A stretch of DNA of 64,000 nucleotides from Arthrobacter sp. AZCC_0090 (GTDB lineage: Bacteria > Actinomycetota > Actinomycetes > Actinomycetales > Micrococcaceae), in assembly GCF_014207375.1 (NCBI RefSeq), contig NZ_JACHEE010000004.1, positions 1-64,000 on the forward strand, written 5' to 3'. Of the stretch, positions 25,691 to 34,713 are shown piece after piece (the stretch's first letter is position 1; every line of letters begins with the position of its first letter). A program made the translations under genes and the position numbers. Below the pieces are notes generated by a model. It did no database searches. It had not been told where the DNA came from and saw only the letters and a list, made by a program, of their open reading frames with translations.

Positions 25691-26391
25691 TCCCTGACCA
25701 GTCGGCGCAACGTGGCCGCATGGTCGCTGGTAATCTTCTCAAACCTTTCGAAGTAGCTTGCTTCGATATGAGGATTATTGAGAGTCGCACCCCGGCGAAT
25801 CACATATTCGCATCGCTGCTGGAGGATTTCCGTCATCCGGGCCAGAGAGTATCCGCCATGATTCTTCTTCGGGCGACCGGACGCGGTCACTTTCGGAAAG
25901 GCGGGGTCAACAACGACGTCGGCATGGTCTTGGTACTGCTGAGAGCTCCACTGTCTCTTCATGATCCGGAAGGCATCGAGCAGTGAATAGACCTCTTTTT
26001 CGCCCAGAATCTCGATAACCATCTCGGGAGTTACGAAAGCTGGAACGGTGTCGGCCAGGTACGCATCTGATTTGATGTATGCTTCTTTCCCCTCGATCCA
26101 CTCCTCCATGTCCCTGGGCGATGCGTAGTAGCAGTGAAGGAGCTTCGATCCGTCCTTGTTGTAGAAGGCGAATATCCAGTGGAGCCCATCCCTCCATTTC
26201 CGAATGTGATCCGGGCCGAAGTCTCGCACCGTCGAAACGTTGCCGCTAGTCGACGACTTGAGCTCAAACGGGAGCAGAAGCCCATCGATGTCGAGATATG
26301 CATCAATGTCGGCCCGCTTTCGGTCGTCGGCCTGCGTCAGGTTAAAGCGCTGAATCGCTTCGGTTTCTCGTTGATCATCTTGGACTGCCAC
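25648..26391 (-). CDS. type II restriction endonuclease, PD-(D/E)XK-like
   Basis: The 247-residue protein contains ADIDAYLDIDGLLLPFELKSS. The acidic residues Asp30 and Glu43-x-Lys45 fit the catalytic core of PD-(D/E)XK nucleases. Its identity as a restriction enzyme is inferred from this core and from the 43-base 3' overlap with the methyltransferase gene. The recognition site is unknown. The start is the GTG at 26391; no ribosome site is seen. TTGACG is found 28 bases upstream on the same strand, with TTATCA close before the GTG, so a leaderless start is possible. No controller (C) protein gene is nearby. Confidence 0.75.
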   Translation of the reverse strand: MAVQDDQRETEAIQRFNLTQADDRKRADIDAYLDIDGLLLPFELKSSTSGNVSTVRDFGPDHIRKWRDGLHWIFAFYNKDGSKLLHCYYASPRDMEEWIEGKEAYIKSDAYLADTVPAFVTPEMVIEILGEKEVYSLLDAFRIMKRQWSSQQYQDHADVVVDPAFPKVTASGRPKKNHGGYSLARMTEILQQRCEYVIRRGATLNNPHIEASYFERFEKITSDHAATLRRLVRDYLAKTDEIEEATA

Positions 26392-26486
26392 ACGCTGATA
26401 ATTGCATTAAAGTGGGAGTCGTCAAATTCGGGCCAGACATAGCCGGTGAACGCGACGACATATCCACCGGTCTCGACAGCTCTGGG
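26337..26486 (-). pseudogene. stranded coding remnant overlapping the restriction gene start
   Basis: A frame without any start codon before its last third reads TGGYVVAFTGYVWPEFDD and SHFNAIISVWQSKMINEK, then ends in TGA. It is protein-like in composition and could be the 3' end of a lost gene upstream of the endonuclease. It could also be an N-terminal part of the endonuclease shifted out of frame. Confidence 0.3.
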
Positions 26487-27397
26487 CTAATAGTCCTTAC
26501 CGTCTCCAAGCCCGACGCACGCTAGCTCTTCTCGAGCGCGAACGCACTCTGCCTTTCTTAGTCACGTCGCCGAGGGATAAACACGGTTTCGACGTATCCC
26601 GCGCGACTTCACTCCGCCCAAATGAGGTTAGATGTATGGCTTGACCAATGGGAAATGAAGGTACGGGCACTCCCGCATCAGGACAGCCTTCATCGGCTTT
26701 GACGATGCCTCGATTTTGTCGTGGTCCTTCCGATATCAGCCCTACGAAGCGTTGAGTCCGGAAGAACGTGAGCGGCAATTACCCGAAAAGTCCAGAGCAC
26801 CCGCAAGATCATCCCGTAGCCATCGATGACCCCGACGTATCTGCTCCGCTAAGGCACCTCCTCGGGGTGTCGGGAAGAATGCAGAGGGTGGAAGCAGCTA
26901 CGGCGTTCGATGAACGAAGCACGTCCTGGCCGAACAAGGCAAGGTCCACGCTAGCCGTTACTCCGGTAGGCGTCCCGGCTCTCAGGCACCACGGTCTCAC
27001 GTCCATCGTCAACGCCCAGATGCAGAACTTATCGGGATTTGTACGTGCTGACCCTGAACTGAACTTGGCGGTGCTGAAGTCATTCCCGGCGCAAGAGCTA
27101 CCGAAGGGGCGGAAAGTATGGGCGGACCGCGGTTGTCCAGCGGGCTTCCCGTTCGTCCGCGCGTCACGTGCAATAGCAGCAGGCTCGCGACTTCTATGAC
27201 GCGCGGCTAAGAGCCCCATGCGGTCATCCACAATTTTCATGTGGCAACGATTGCTTCATGGTTTTGAGATCATCCCCGAGTGACGGCGAGCCCGCTTCGA
27301 TAGCAGGCCTACCGCCTGCAAGAATCAATACGTGCTGCAGACTGACGCCCTTACTACTGTCCCATTTGCCCAGCTCGAAGCCGGAGACTGGGATTAG
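26487..27397. other. long region without a supportable gene
   Basis: Open frames here (for example 26768-27199 on the plus strand) have weak coding character and no recognisable domain. The composition is less GC-rich than the flanks. It looks like decayed DNA next to the restriction system. Confidence 0.5.
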
Positions 27398-27565
27398 ACC
27401 GCACTCGGAACGATCGCTACTGCCCTCGCGGCATTGGTCACGGCGATAACCATCGTCTTTGTAGCAAAACAAACCAGCGCCACTAGAATAGCCTCCCAGG
27501 AAGCCGAAAGGAGCGCTTGACGCGGCCAATCAGGCGCTTCAGCATTCACAAAGGCAACTTGAATC
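27398..27565 (+). pseudogene. remnant of a membrane-plus-coiled-coil gene
   Basis: The frame after TAG reads GTIATALAALVTAITIVFVA, a membrane helix, then KQTSATRIASQEAERSA, a helical stretch. It stops at 27520, but a one-base shift at 27518 continues the helix as DAANQALQHSQRQLES. The match ends exactly where the repeat TCGACACCTAAATC begins (27564). The start codon is missing. It looks like a small host gene interrupted at that repeat. Confidence 0.5.
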
Positions 27566-27578
27566 GACACCTAAATCC
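27566..27578. repeat. copy of the GACACCTAAATC repeat
   Basis: The 12-base core also occurs at 22855 and 28714. This copy and the 28714 copy share 14 bases (TCGACACCTAAATC) in the same orientation and flank the hydroxyacid dehydrogenase gene. Confidence 0.6.
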
Positions 27579-27587
27579 GGCTGGCGG

Positions 27588-28523
27588 CTAACCAGCCACT
27601 GATTCCTTGCCCAGCACCACGTTCACCAGCGCCTCGCCGGCGAGCAGCAACGAAATCTGCTTCTTGATCAGCCGGACCATCCGAGGGAACATCGCCGAGC
27701 TCGCCCCGCCCACGTGGGGTGTGATCAGCACACCAGGGACCGTCCACAAAGGATGGTCGGCCGGCAGCGGCTCCGGGTCGGTCACGTCCAAGGCAGCACG
27801 TAGACGTCCCGAAGAAGTCTCCCGCAGCAAGGCTTCCGTGTCGGCCACGGGACCCCGCGCCACGTTCACCAACAACGCTCCGTCCGGCATGGCGGCGAGG
27901 AACCGAGCATCCACCAGCCCGCGGGTTTGCTCGGACAGAGGTACGCTGACCACCACGATCTCGTTCAGCGGCAATTGTTCGTACAGTGAGTCGATGCCGT
28001 AGATCCGGCCATGTTCATCGTCCCGTTCGCGGCTGGCCATCCGCATCACCAGCGTTTCGAACGGCAACAGCCTGGCTTCGATGGCTTTCCCCACTCCCCC
28101 GTAGCCAACCAGGAGCACGCGGCGGTCCGCCAGGCTGGGACGCTGGCCAGCACCCCACGCACCGGTCGCTTGGTTTCGCACAAAGTCCGGAATACCGCGC
28201 TGGCTGGCGATCATCATTCCCAAGGCGAGTTCCGCCGTCGACGTCTCATGGACTCCTGCCGCGTTGGCGAAAACGCAACCCGACGGCAAGACGTCAGCGA
28301 CGCCGTCGTACCCGATCGACTGGCTCTGCACCAACCGGACCGTCACGCCGTCCAGCGCCGCGAGCGCGTCCGGCCGGCCCATGTAGGGCGGCACCAGCAG
28401 GTCAAAACGGTCCGCAGGCTCGGGCCCCGTCAGGTCCCACACCACGAACTCGACGTCGGCGGACGGCTCCATGGCTTCGAGGAGCTTCTGATCAGGCAGG
28501 CAGACCCGCAGCCGGGCGGTCAT
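27588..28523 (-). CDS. D-2-hydroxyacid dehydrogenase
   Basis: The 311-residue protein has the family's NAD-binding motif VLLVGYGGVGKAIEARL (GxGxxG), the Arg of NVARGP, the Asp/Glu region ALDVTDPEPLPADHPLW and the catalytic His in ITPHVGG. These enzymes interconvert 2-keto acids and D-2-hydroxyacids with NAD(P)H. The substrate is not identifiable. The ATG at 28523 has GGTGG just upstream, and the 26 codons before it have no protein character. The gene is bracketed by two direct 14-base repeats. Confidence 0.88.
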   Translation of the reverse strand: MTARLRVCLPDQKLLEAMEPSADVEFVVWDLTGPEPADRFDLLVPPYMGRPDALAALDGVTVRLVQSQSIGYDGVADVLPSGCVFANAAGVHETSTAELALGMMIASQRGIPDFVRNQATGAWGAGQRPSLADRRVLLVGYGGVGKAIEARLLPFETLVMRMASRERDDEHGRIYGIDSLYEQLPLNEIVVVSVPLSEQTRGLVDARFLAAMPDGALLVNVARGPVADTEALLRETSSGRLRAALDVTDPEPLPADHPLWTVPGVLITPHVGGASSAMFPRMVRLIKKQISLLLAGEALVNVVLGKESVAG

Positions 28524-28708
28524 CGTGCCACCACTCTGATGTTCGCGGCACGTAGCGCGGCATCGCTCATTTTCCTTTTCCTGCTTCCTTAGCCGGGCCA
28601 ATTAGTCAGACGGCATGTTGTAGTTCCAGCACAAATCTACTGAGTGCCTTGCGCAAACGGTTCGTGATCAGGCCGGCGCACCAAAGCCCGCTACCCCAAA
28701 CGTGTCCT

Positions 28709-28730
28709 GCGTCGACACCTAAATCGACGC
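28709..28730. repeat. hairpin containing the third GACACCTAAATC repeat
   Basis: Perfect 7-bp arms GCGTCGA/TCGACGC enclose CACCTAAA. The core GACACCTAAATC spans 28714-28725. It lies 31 bases past the yceI stop codon on the minus strand and might end that transcript, though no T run follows. Confidence 0.6.
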
Positions 28731-28760
28731 TTCCTGGGGTAGCGGACTCCGCTGGACTAA

Positions 28761-29321
28761 CTATTCGGCGGCGGGCTCGCCCTGCTTGACCAGGGCAGCC
28801 TCAAGGTTGATCTTCACCTTGTCGCTCACCAGGAAACCGCCTGTCTCCAGGGCTGCGTTCCACGTCAGTCCGAAGTCCTTGCGGCTGATGTCGGTTTCGG
28901 CGGAGAACCCGGCGCGTGTGGCGCCGAAAGGATCAACAGCGACGCCGGTGAACTCCACTTCCAGCTCCACTGGCTTGGTGATCCCGCGGATGGTGAGATC
29001 GCCCGTGAGAGTGTAGTCCTCGCCGTCGCCCTCCACACTGGTGGCCCGGAAGGTCATCTCCGGGAACTTCTCGACGTCGAAGAAGTCGGCGCCACGGACG
29101 TGGGCGTCGCGGTTGGCATCACCGGAGTCGAAGCTCGCGGTCTGGACCGTTGCGTGGAGGGAGGCGTCGGCCAGGGACTCGCGTATGCGGGCCTCGGCGC
29201 TCGCTTCCGTGAAACGGCCGCGGACCTTGCTGATGCCAGCGTGCCGCACGCTGAAACCAATTTCGCTGTGGGACATGTCCAGCAACCAGACGCCGGAAGT
29301 CAGACCTGAGGGAAGAGTCAT
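28761..29321 (-). CDS. YceI-family lipid-binding protein
   Basis: The 186-residue protein matches the YceI lipocalin-like fold: SGVWLLDMSHSEIGFSVRH, the segment VRGADFFDVEKFPEMTFRA and the end GFLVSDKVKINLEA. Family members bind polyisoprenoid lipids. There is no signal peptide here, so this copy is probably cytoplasmic, as is common in actinobacteria. AGGAG lies 8 bases before the ATG at 29321. Codons upstream of it have no protein character. Confidence 0.92.
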   Translation of the reverse strand: MTLPSGLTSGVWLLDMSHSEIGFSVRHAGISKVRGRFTEASAEARIRESLADASLHATVQTASFDSGDANRDAHVRGADFFDVEKFPEMTFRATSVEGDGEDYTLTGDLTIRGITKPVELEVEFTGVAVDPFGATRAGFSAETDISRKDFGLTWNAALETGGFLVSDKVKINLEAALVKQGEPAAE

Positions 29322-29614
29322 GGTGGATCTCCTGATTCGCAAGAATTTCGCTTGGATCGGTCCTCTCCACCCTTGTAGAGCCACTCGATGAAGTCAAGGA
29401 TTCCAGCGCTGGCCTCGGGGAACTCTCAGTTGTCGGAGGTTCGCGGACGCCGTGGTGATGGTGCGTTCAAACGGTGTATGCACGGAGTCACCCTTCGCGG
29501 CAGCGCAGGCGGGTAGGCTGAGGACCGCCAAGCCATTCGGGATGGGCGGCTTCCACGGCCGCCCAGACGCAGCCGTCGAACGCAGGCGTCGCCACGAGAA
29601 CTGGAGACTGCACC

Positions 29615-30055
29615 ATGCCACATGTGCGACGCTTCGACCACGTCGGCATCACCGTCGCAGACCTCGACAGGGCAACGGCGTTCTTCGTCGGGCTGGGTCT
29701 GGAGGTCGAGGGCCGGATGTTCATGGAGGGCGAGTTCGTGGACACCGTCATCGGCATCCCCGATTCCCGCAGCGAGATCGTCATGCTGCGGCCCCCTGAC
29801 GGGGGCGCTGGTTTGGAGCTGTCAAGCTTCATCCGCCCCGCCCACGAACCCGGGTCTCCCGCCGCGATGTCCACCGAACTAGGGCTGCGCAACGTCGCCT
29901 TCGAGGTGGACGACCTTCAAGCAGCCGTCGACCGGCTGGCCGCCGACGGCTACGGCCTGGTCGGCGGTGTGGGCCAATACGAGCACGTCTGGCGCATGGC
30001 CTACGTGCGCGGACCGGAAGGAATCATCGTGGCCCTGGCCGAGCGGATCGGTTGA
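29615..30055 (+). CDS. VOC-family protein (glyoxalase-like)
   Basis: The 146-residue protein is one complete VOC domain: RRFDHVGITVADLDRATAFF at the start, and the later ligand-bearing strands RNVAFEVDDLQAAVDRL and GPEGIIVALAERIG. A His near residue 7 and Glu residues near the C-terminus are the likely metal ligands. It is the usual length for lactoylglutathione lyase or epimerase-type members. The specific reaction cannot be assigned. It stands alone on this strand. Confidence 0.85.
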   Translation: MPHVRRFDHVGITVADLDRATAFFVGLGLEVEGRMFMEGEFVDTVIGIPDSRSEIVMLRPPDGGAGLELSSFIRPAHEPGSPAAMSTELGLRNVAFEVDDLQAAVDRLAADGYGLVGGVGQYEHVWRMAYVRGPEGIIVALAERIG

Positions 30056-30157
30056 CACCGCCGTCGGCGAGTGAGACCACTTTTCGCCTCGAGCCCACCC
30101 CACTGCCCCGCCATCAATTTCCAACGAAAGAACCGCGACATGGAATATTGTTGACCG

Positions 30158-30700
30158 ATGTTTGAATCGCGCCAACTTAGTGAAAGCGTCAGCATGCGTG
30201 TGCTGCGCCCGAGTGATGCGGCAGCGCTTGCCACCGCATATGTGCGCAACCGCGCTTACCTTTCACCGTGGGAGCCAGTACGCCCCGAGGAGTACTACAC
30301 CGAGGCATGGCAGGCCGCCGACATTTCCAACCGCCTCGTTGCGCATGAAGCTAAGGAGGGATATCCCTTTGCCCTGTTTGCTGGCGATATGCTCGTTGGC
30401 CGATTCAACCTGGCGGGGATCGTGCGCGGCCCCTTTCAGAGCGCCGGGCTGGGTTACTGGGTGGATAGCAAGTATGCGGGCCGCGGGGTGGCGACTGCTG
30501 CGGTCCAAGCGATCGTCGAAATCGCACGCGACGAGCTCGGACTGCACCGCATCGAAGCGAGCACTCTGCTGCACAATGGTGGCTCGCAGCGGGTGCTGCT
30601 GAAGTCCGGGTTCCGGCAGATTGGCATGGCACCGAGATACCTGCAGATTGCGGGGAAATGGCAAGACCACAACCTCTATCAAATAGTCCTGCACGACTAA
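30158..30700 (+). CDS. GNAT acetyltransferase, RimJ/RimL type
   Basis: The 180-residue protein carries the acetyl-CoA binding region LGYWVDSKYAGRGVATAAVQA, followed by RIEASTLLHNGGSQRVLLKSGF, which is the RimJ/RimL signature for N-terminal acetylation of proteins or similar amine substrates. It uses acetyl-CoA and is cytoplasmic. The actual substrate is not determinable. The DUF2254 gene follows on the same strand within 80 bases. Confidence 0.88.
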   Translation: MFESRQLSESVSMRVLRPSDAAALATAYVRNRAYLSPWEPVRPEEYYTEAWQAADISNRLVAHEAKEGYPFALFAGDMLVGRFNLAGIVRGPFQSAGLGYWVDSKYAGRGVATAAVQAIVEIARDELGLHRIEASTLLHNGGSQRVLLKSGFRQIGMAPRYLQIAGKWQDHNLYQIVLHD

Positions 30701-30777
30701 AGCAGCCAGTTCATCCCGAACCGAGCACGGAATGCGCGGCGCCCGTCCCCTTGACTGACAACGCCCGCGGCCCGAGA

Positions 30778-32127
30778 GTGTCACATGTGAGGCGTGATGC
30801 CGTTCGGGAGTATCTGGCGAGTGCACTGTGGGCAATGCCGACGTGCGCTGTCGTCCTCGCGATCATCGCGGGGGCGAGCCTCTCCGCGGTGCAGCTCGAC
30901 ACGGCGTCGCCCTTCGCCGTCCTCCTCTTCCAAGGGACATCCGACGACGCGCGGAACCTGCTCATCGGGATCGCGAGCACCATGGTGACGGTCATCGCCG
31001 TCGTACTCGGCCTGACTGTGGTGGCACTGCAGCTCGCGTCGACGCAGTTCAGCCCGCGGCTCCTGCGGAACTTCCTCCGCGACATCCCCAACCAAGTGAC
31101 GCTCAGCGCGTTCGTGGCCACGTTCGCATACAGCACGGCAGGGCTCTACACAGTGGGAATCGCAGCCGGTCAGCGCACCGAGAACTACCCCCGCCTCGCC
31201 GTCAGCGGTGCCCTGCTGCTCCTCTTCGTGAGCATGGTCATGCTCGTCTTCTTCGTCCACCACCTCTCGCATTCGATCCAGGTGGACCAAGTCATGAAGG
31301 GCGTCGAGCGGGCGACGCTCAAGGTGATCGAGCGATCGTTCGTCCCGGGCGATCCCGGTATTCGCATGCCAAACCCGCCGCCCGGCGCCACGGCGTTGCT
31401 GGCACCCCGATCAGGGTATGTCCAGGCCTTCCATGTCGAGGCGTTCGTCGAGGTGCTCGCGAGCCGCGGCCTCCGTGCCCGCATGGTGCCCATGGTCGGC
31501 CGACACGTCATCGCCGGGTCCCCGCTCGCTTGGGTGTGGGAAAACGCGGACGACGGCGGCCGTCCCCTTGCGCCCGACGGCGGCGCTGAACTTCGGCGCG
31601 CACTCGCACAAAGCGTGCGGATCGGCTACGAACGGACACTCGAGCAGGACGTCGCCTTCGGGATCAGGCAACTCGCCGACGTCGCGTCCAAAGCTCTCTC
31701 CCCCGCCATCAACGATCCCTACACCGCGAACCAAGCGGTGGACCATCTCGGCTCGATCCTCGCGGCACTCTCGCTCCGGCAGCACGGCCCGCAGGCCGTG
31801 GCGGACGCGCAAGGCACCGTGAGGCTGCACGTGCCGGCCCGCGATTTTGCCTATCTGGTGGATCTGGCCCTCGGACAGGTGCGGCGGTACGGCGCGAACG
31901 AACCTCGCGTGGTCCGGGCCCTTTTGCGAGTGTGCGGCGATCTCGCGTGGTTCGGCGATGAGGCCCACCGCGCCGTCGTACGGCAGTACGTCGAGACCCT
32001 CCTGAGCGATGCGACCAGGCTGGTCGCCCAGCCAGCCGATCGCGAACCCCTCCTCGCGGAGGGCGCGGCGGTGCTTGAAGCCTTCAACGCCTCGCACAAA
32101 AGGGGCGGCACGAGCGACTCCGTCTAG
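30778..32127 (+). CDS. DUF2254 membrane protein
   Basis: The protein (449 residues from GTG 30778) has four hydrophobic helices in the first 200 residues. It has the DUF2254 hallmark TVVALQLASTQFSPRLLRNFLRD after helix 2 and a large cytoplasmic C-terminal domain (FGIRQLADVASKALSPAINDPYTA). The function of DUF2254 is not established. The frame is open back to 30658, overlapping the acetyltransferase gene, so the start is uncertain. GTG 30778 is chosen because sequence before it lacks conservation-like features. Confidence 0.8.
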   Translation: MSHVRRDAVREYLASALWAMPTCAVVLAIIAGASLSAVQLDTASPFAVLLFQGTSDDARNLLIGIASTMVTVIAVVLGLTVVALQLASTQFSPRLLRNFLRDIPNQVTLSAFVATFAYSTAGLYTVGIAAGQRTENYPRLAVSGALLLLFVSMVMLVFFVHHLSHSIQVDQVMKGVERATLKVIERSFVPGDPGIRMPNPPPGATALLAPRSGYVQAFHVEAFVEVLASRGLRARMVPMVGRHVIAGSPLAWVWENADDGGRPLAPDGGAELRRALAQSVRIGYERTLEQDVAFGIRQLADVASKALSPAINDPYTANQAVDHLGSILAALSLRQHGPQAVADAQGTVRLHVPARDFAYLVDLALGQVRRYGANEPRVVRALLRVCGDLAWFGDEAHRAVVRQYVETLLSDATRLVAQPADREPLLAEGAAVLEAFNASHKRGGTSDSV

Positions 32128-32144
32128 TTGAGGCGGTGGGTGCG

Positions 32145-33554
32145 TCATTCGGTTTCTGCTTCCGCTTCTGCGTTGCGGATGCCGCGCGGGCGTCCTGTTT
32201 TGGTCCAAGCCCGGTAGAGGACGCCTGCGATGGCGAGGGTAGCGACGAGACTGACGATCGGGAAACCGCGGGAGAGGTTGGCAATGAGAGTGAAGGCCAC
32301 GACGAGGGCTCCGACGGTGTTCAGGATGAGGAATCCCGGTCGGTGGTGCTTGCGGGCAAACAGTGCCATGGAGACCATACCGGCGAGGAAGCTGAGGAAG
32401 ATCGCGACCGCGTAGAACAGGACAAGCTCCTGGTCGTTGCCACCGGCAACGGCGGTGATGGCTCCGGCCAGGAACGTGAACAGGGCGACGCCCCAATAGG
32501 GCGTGTGATGGGTGTTGGTGCGGCCCAGGGCGGAAGGAAGGATGCCGACAGTCTCACCTTCGCGGTTGATGTGGCGTGCCAGAGCCTTGAGTAGGCCCGG
32601 TCCGGCCTGGAAGCCCGAGGAAGCCGCCGAGAGCAGCAGTAGGGCAGTGACGAGCTGGAAGGCGGCGAACACGGGTGCCGGGGCAGTGAGGCGGGCGAGT
32701 TCGGCGATCTGCGTGCTGTTTTCCGGAGGTATGCCTATTTGGAGTTGCGCGGCCTCAAGAGCGAGGCCCAGCGTGATGGTGCCGACGATGGCGAGAGTCA
32801 GCCAGAGGGTGAGCTGCCCGAAGCGGCGCTTCCCGTCATTGTCGAGCTGCCCGAGCTGGCCAACCGCCGAAGTCGCCGCTTCCACACCGGTGGCCATGGC
32901 CATGGCGACCGGGAAGGCAAGGACCACGGCAAGGACCGGTGGATGCCTAGGGAGGATTGTCGTCGTGACGGGCTGTTGAGGTGTTCCGCCGAGACCGTAG
33001 AGGAGGACTACGGCGGAAACGACGATGAAGGCCGCGGTCATCGCCGCGAAGACCAGGCGACCCAGGTGTCCGAACCAGCTCGCTGCACCGACAAGGACCA
33101 CCAAGCCCAGCCCCAACAGCAGCCGCCACGGGGCAAGGGCAGGGAAATAGGCGATCACCGCCGAGGACCCCGCCGAAACGCTAATCGCGATGGTGAGCAC
33201 GAAATCTACCACCAGCGCACCGATCGGGATGAAGGACCAACCATCTCCGAATGCCTCACCCACAGCGGCGGAAGCCCCGCCCCCTTGCGGATAGCGGGAG
33301 ACTAGTTGCCGGTAGTTCACGATGACCAAGCCAACGATCGCCACCACCAGGACCATCGTCGGGACCAGCAACGCCAAGTCACCGTTCAGGGCGCGCAGGG
33401 CGGCTTCGATGGCGTATGCGACAGAGGAGACCGGGTCTGCCATGACCGCGAAGGCAAACGCCAACAGCAGCGCGGCGCGCGAGCGCAAGCCCCTCCCCAG
33501 GCCTCTCCGAGTGGACGTTCCGCGCAGGATCTTCACGGGGATCTCCGGTTCCAT
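32145..33554 (-). CDS. APC-family amino-acid permease
   Basis: The 469-residue protein has about 12 membrane helices and the APC superfamily start, a hydrophobic first helix with VMADPVSSVAYAIEAAL. Helix 2 to 3 contains RYPQGGGASAAVGEAFG, a signature of amino-acid/polyamine transporters. It ends with a short acidic tail (EAEAETE). The cargo could be an amino acid or K+ (the KUP/YfnA-like branch), but this is not resolvable. It stands alone, convergent with DUF2254. Confidence 0.83.
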   Translation of the reverse strand: MEPEIPVKILRGTSTRRGLGRGLRSRAALLLAFAFAVMADPVSSVAYAIEAALRALNGDLALLVPTMVLVVAIVGLVIVNYRQLVSRYPQGGGASAAVGEAFGDGWSFIPIGALVVDFVLTIAISVSAGSSAVIAYFPALAPWRLLLGLGLVVLVGAASWFGHLGRLVFAAMTAAFIVVSAVVLLYGLGGTPQQPVTTTILPRHPPVLAVVLAFPVAMAMATGVEAATSAVGQLGQLDNDGKRRFGQLTLWLTLAIVGTITLGLALEAAQLQIGIPPENSTQIAELARLTAPAPVFAAFQLVTALLLLSAASSGFQAGPGLLKALARHINREGETVGILPSALGRTNTHHTPYWGVALFTFLAGAITAVAGGNDQELVLFYAVAIFLSFLAGMVSMALFARKHHRPGFLILNTVGALVVAFTLIANLSRGFPIVSLVATLAIAGVLYRAWTKTGRPRGIRNAEAEAETE

Positions 33555-33671
33555 GACAGACTTATCGACCTGCCGACCAGACTTCCCGGCTCACCTGGGA
33601 CAAACTCTACCGCCGACGCCATCCTCGGCGGAGGTCGAGTGGCACCTGTGAACCGGTGCCACTCCAAGTGC

Positions 33672-33704
33672 CTCCCGCCCGCAGGCTAGGAGCGCGGGCG
33701 GGAG
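33672..33704. terminator. hairpin after the SnoaL-like gene
   Basis: An 11-bp GC-rich stem (CTCCCGCCCGC with GCGGGCGGGAG) encloses an 11-base loop directly after the stop codon of the minus-strand gene ending at 33708. Confidence 0.65.
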
Positions 33705-33707
33705 ACG

Positions 33708-34121
33708 CTATTGGGGAATCGCGCCGATCTGCTGCATGAGGCTGAGATTGTCCGTGGATCCCCAATGCTCAGCGACTTTGCCGTCTTCGACGCGGATGAT
33801 GTCGGTGCTGCCGAACTCGACGCTATTGCCGGTCGCCGGAATGCCTGCCATTTCCCCACTGTGGGTGCCCGTGAGAACGACGTAGCACGCTTCCAGGTTT
33901 CCGTCAGTCAGTGCCGGCTCGATCGTCTTGACCTTGATATCCGGGAACGCAGCTCGGATGGCGTTGACGAAGAACCGTGCACCCTCCTTGCCGGGCGGTT
34001 GCCCAGGAAGAGCCCGTTCGTGATCGACGAGGTCCTCCGTTGCCAACTCATCAATGAGATCGAGATTTCCACCCTCGAGGATCTCCTTGTAAAAACGCTC
34101 AATCAGTTTACTGCCAGCCAT
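33708..34121 (-). CDS. SnoaL-like/NTF2-fold protein
   Basis: The 137-residue protein has the NTF2-like pattern of SnoaL ester cyclases: KLIERFYKEILEGGNLDLIDELATEDLVDHE, then GARFFVNAIRAAFPDIKVK and GKVAEHWGSTD. Members are cyclases, dehydratases or ligand-binding proteins of unknown role. AAGGAG lies 7 bases before the ATG at 34121, which decides the start against the longer frame. A hairpin follows the stop. Confidence 0.85.
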   Translation of the reverse strand: MAGSKLIERFYKEILEGGNLDLIDELATEDLVDHERALPGQPPGKEGARFFVNAIRAAFPDIKVKTIEPALTDGNLEACYVVLTGTHSGEMAGIPATGNSVEFGSTDIIRVEDGKVAEHWGSTDNLSLMQQIGAIPQ

Positions 34122-34234
34122 TTCCGACTCCTTAAAGATTGAGACCGTCCCATTTTTCCCCCACGTGAACCTGGCGCTTCGGCGGAATCCCGGAGCCGCC
34201 GTCGCGCTCACCGCCGCGCCGAAACGCTCCGCAT

Positions 34235-34492
34235 TTACATCCCAACTCCAGGCACCATCCCCGGCGCAAAGGCGACGGACACGGCGATCAGGCCCAGCGC
34301 CACCGCGACCGAGCGATTAGCGAGCCGTTTCCACGGGAGCATCTTCTCCAAAGCAATGAACACCCCGACCAATGCCATCCAGCCGACGCTCATCACGCCG
34401 AGCGCGAAGAGCGCCAACATCAGTGCCCAGCAGCACGCGACGCACCACGTGCCGTGCTCCACGCCCATACGCAATGCACCGAAGTAGGTCAT
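34235..34492 (-). pseudogene. truncated DUF2182 membrane protein
   Basis: The 85-residue frame holds only the C-terminal third of a DUF2182 protein: GALRMGVEHGTWCVACCWALM, then two helices and EKMLPW. Full-length members are about 250 residues, and the N-terminal helices are absent. The ATG overlaps the stop of an unrecognised frame (34489-34713), which could be a chance ATGA or the scar of a deletion. Treated as a remnant. Confidence 0.65.
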
Positions 34493-34713
34493 TCGACTAG
34501 CGGAGCTCCCCCAGAGGCAGCGCCGAAAACACTCACAACGAGACCACGAACCTCGTAAGGCCGACGATATTCCGGCGCGAAATGGGTGTCAATATGATCT
34601 GCAAACCGGAAGAGCAAGCGCCGCGATGAAGCACTTAAGGTGACCGACCCCTCAATAAAGCCGCAGGTCAAAGGCGCAATCCCCTGGATCGGCCCGAGCC
34701 GCCGGTGACACAA

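Noticed and set aside
26768..27199. Open frame of 143 codons in the gene-poor region
   Set aside because: No start signal and no recognisable domain; composition does not resemble a protein.
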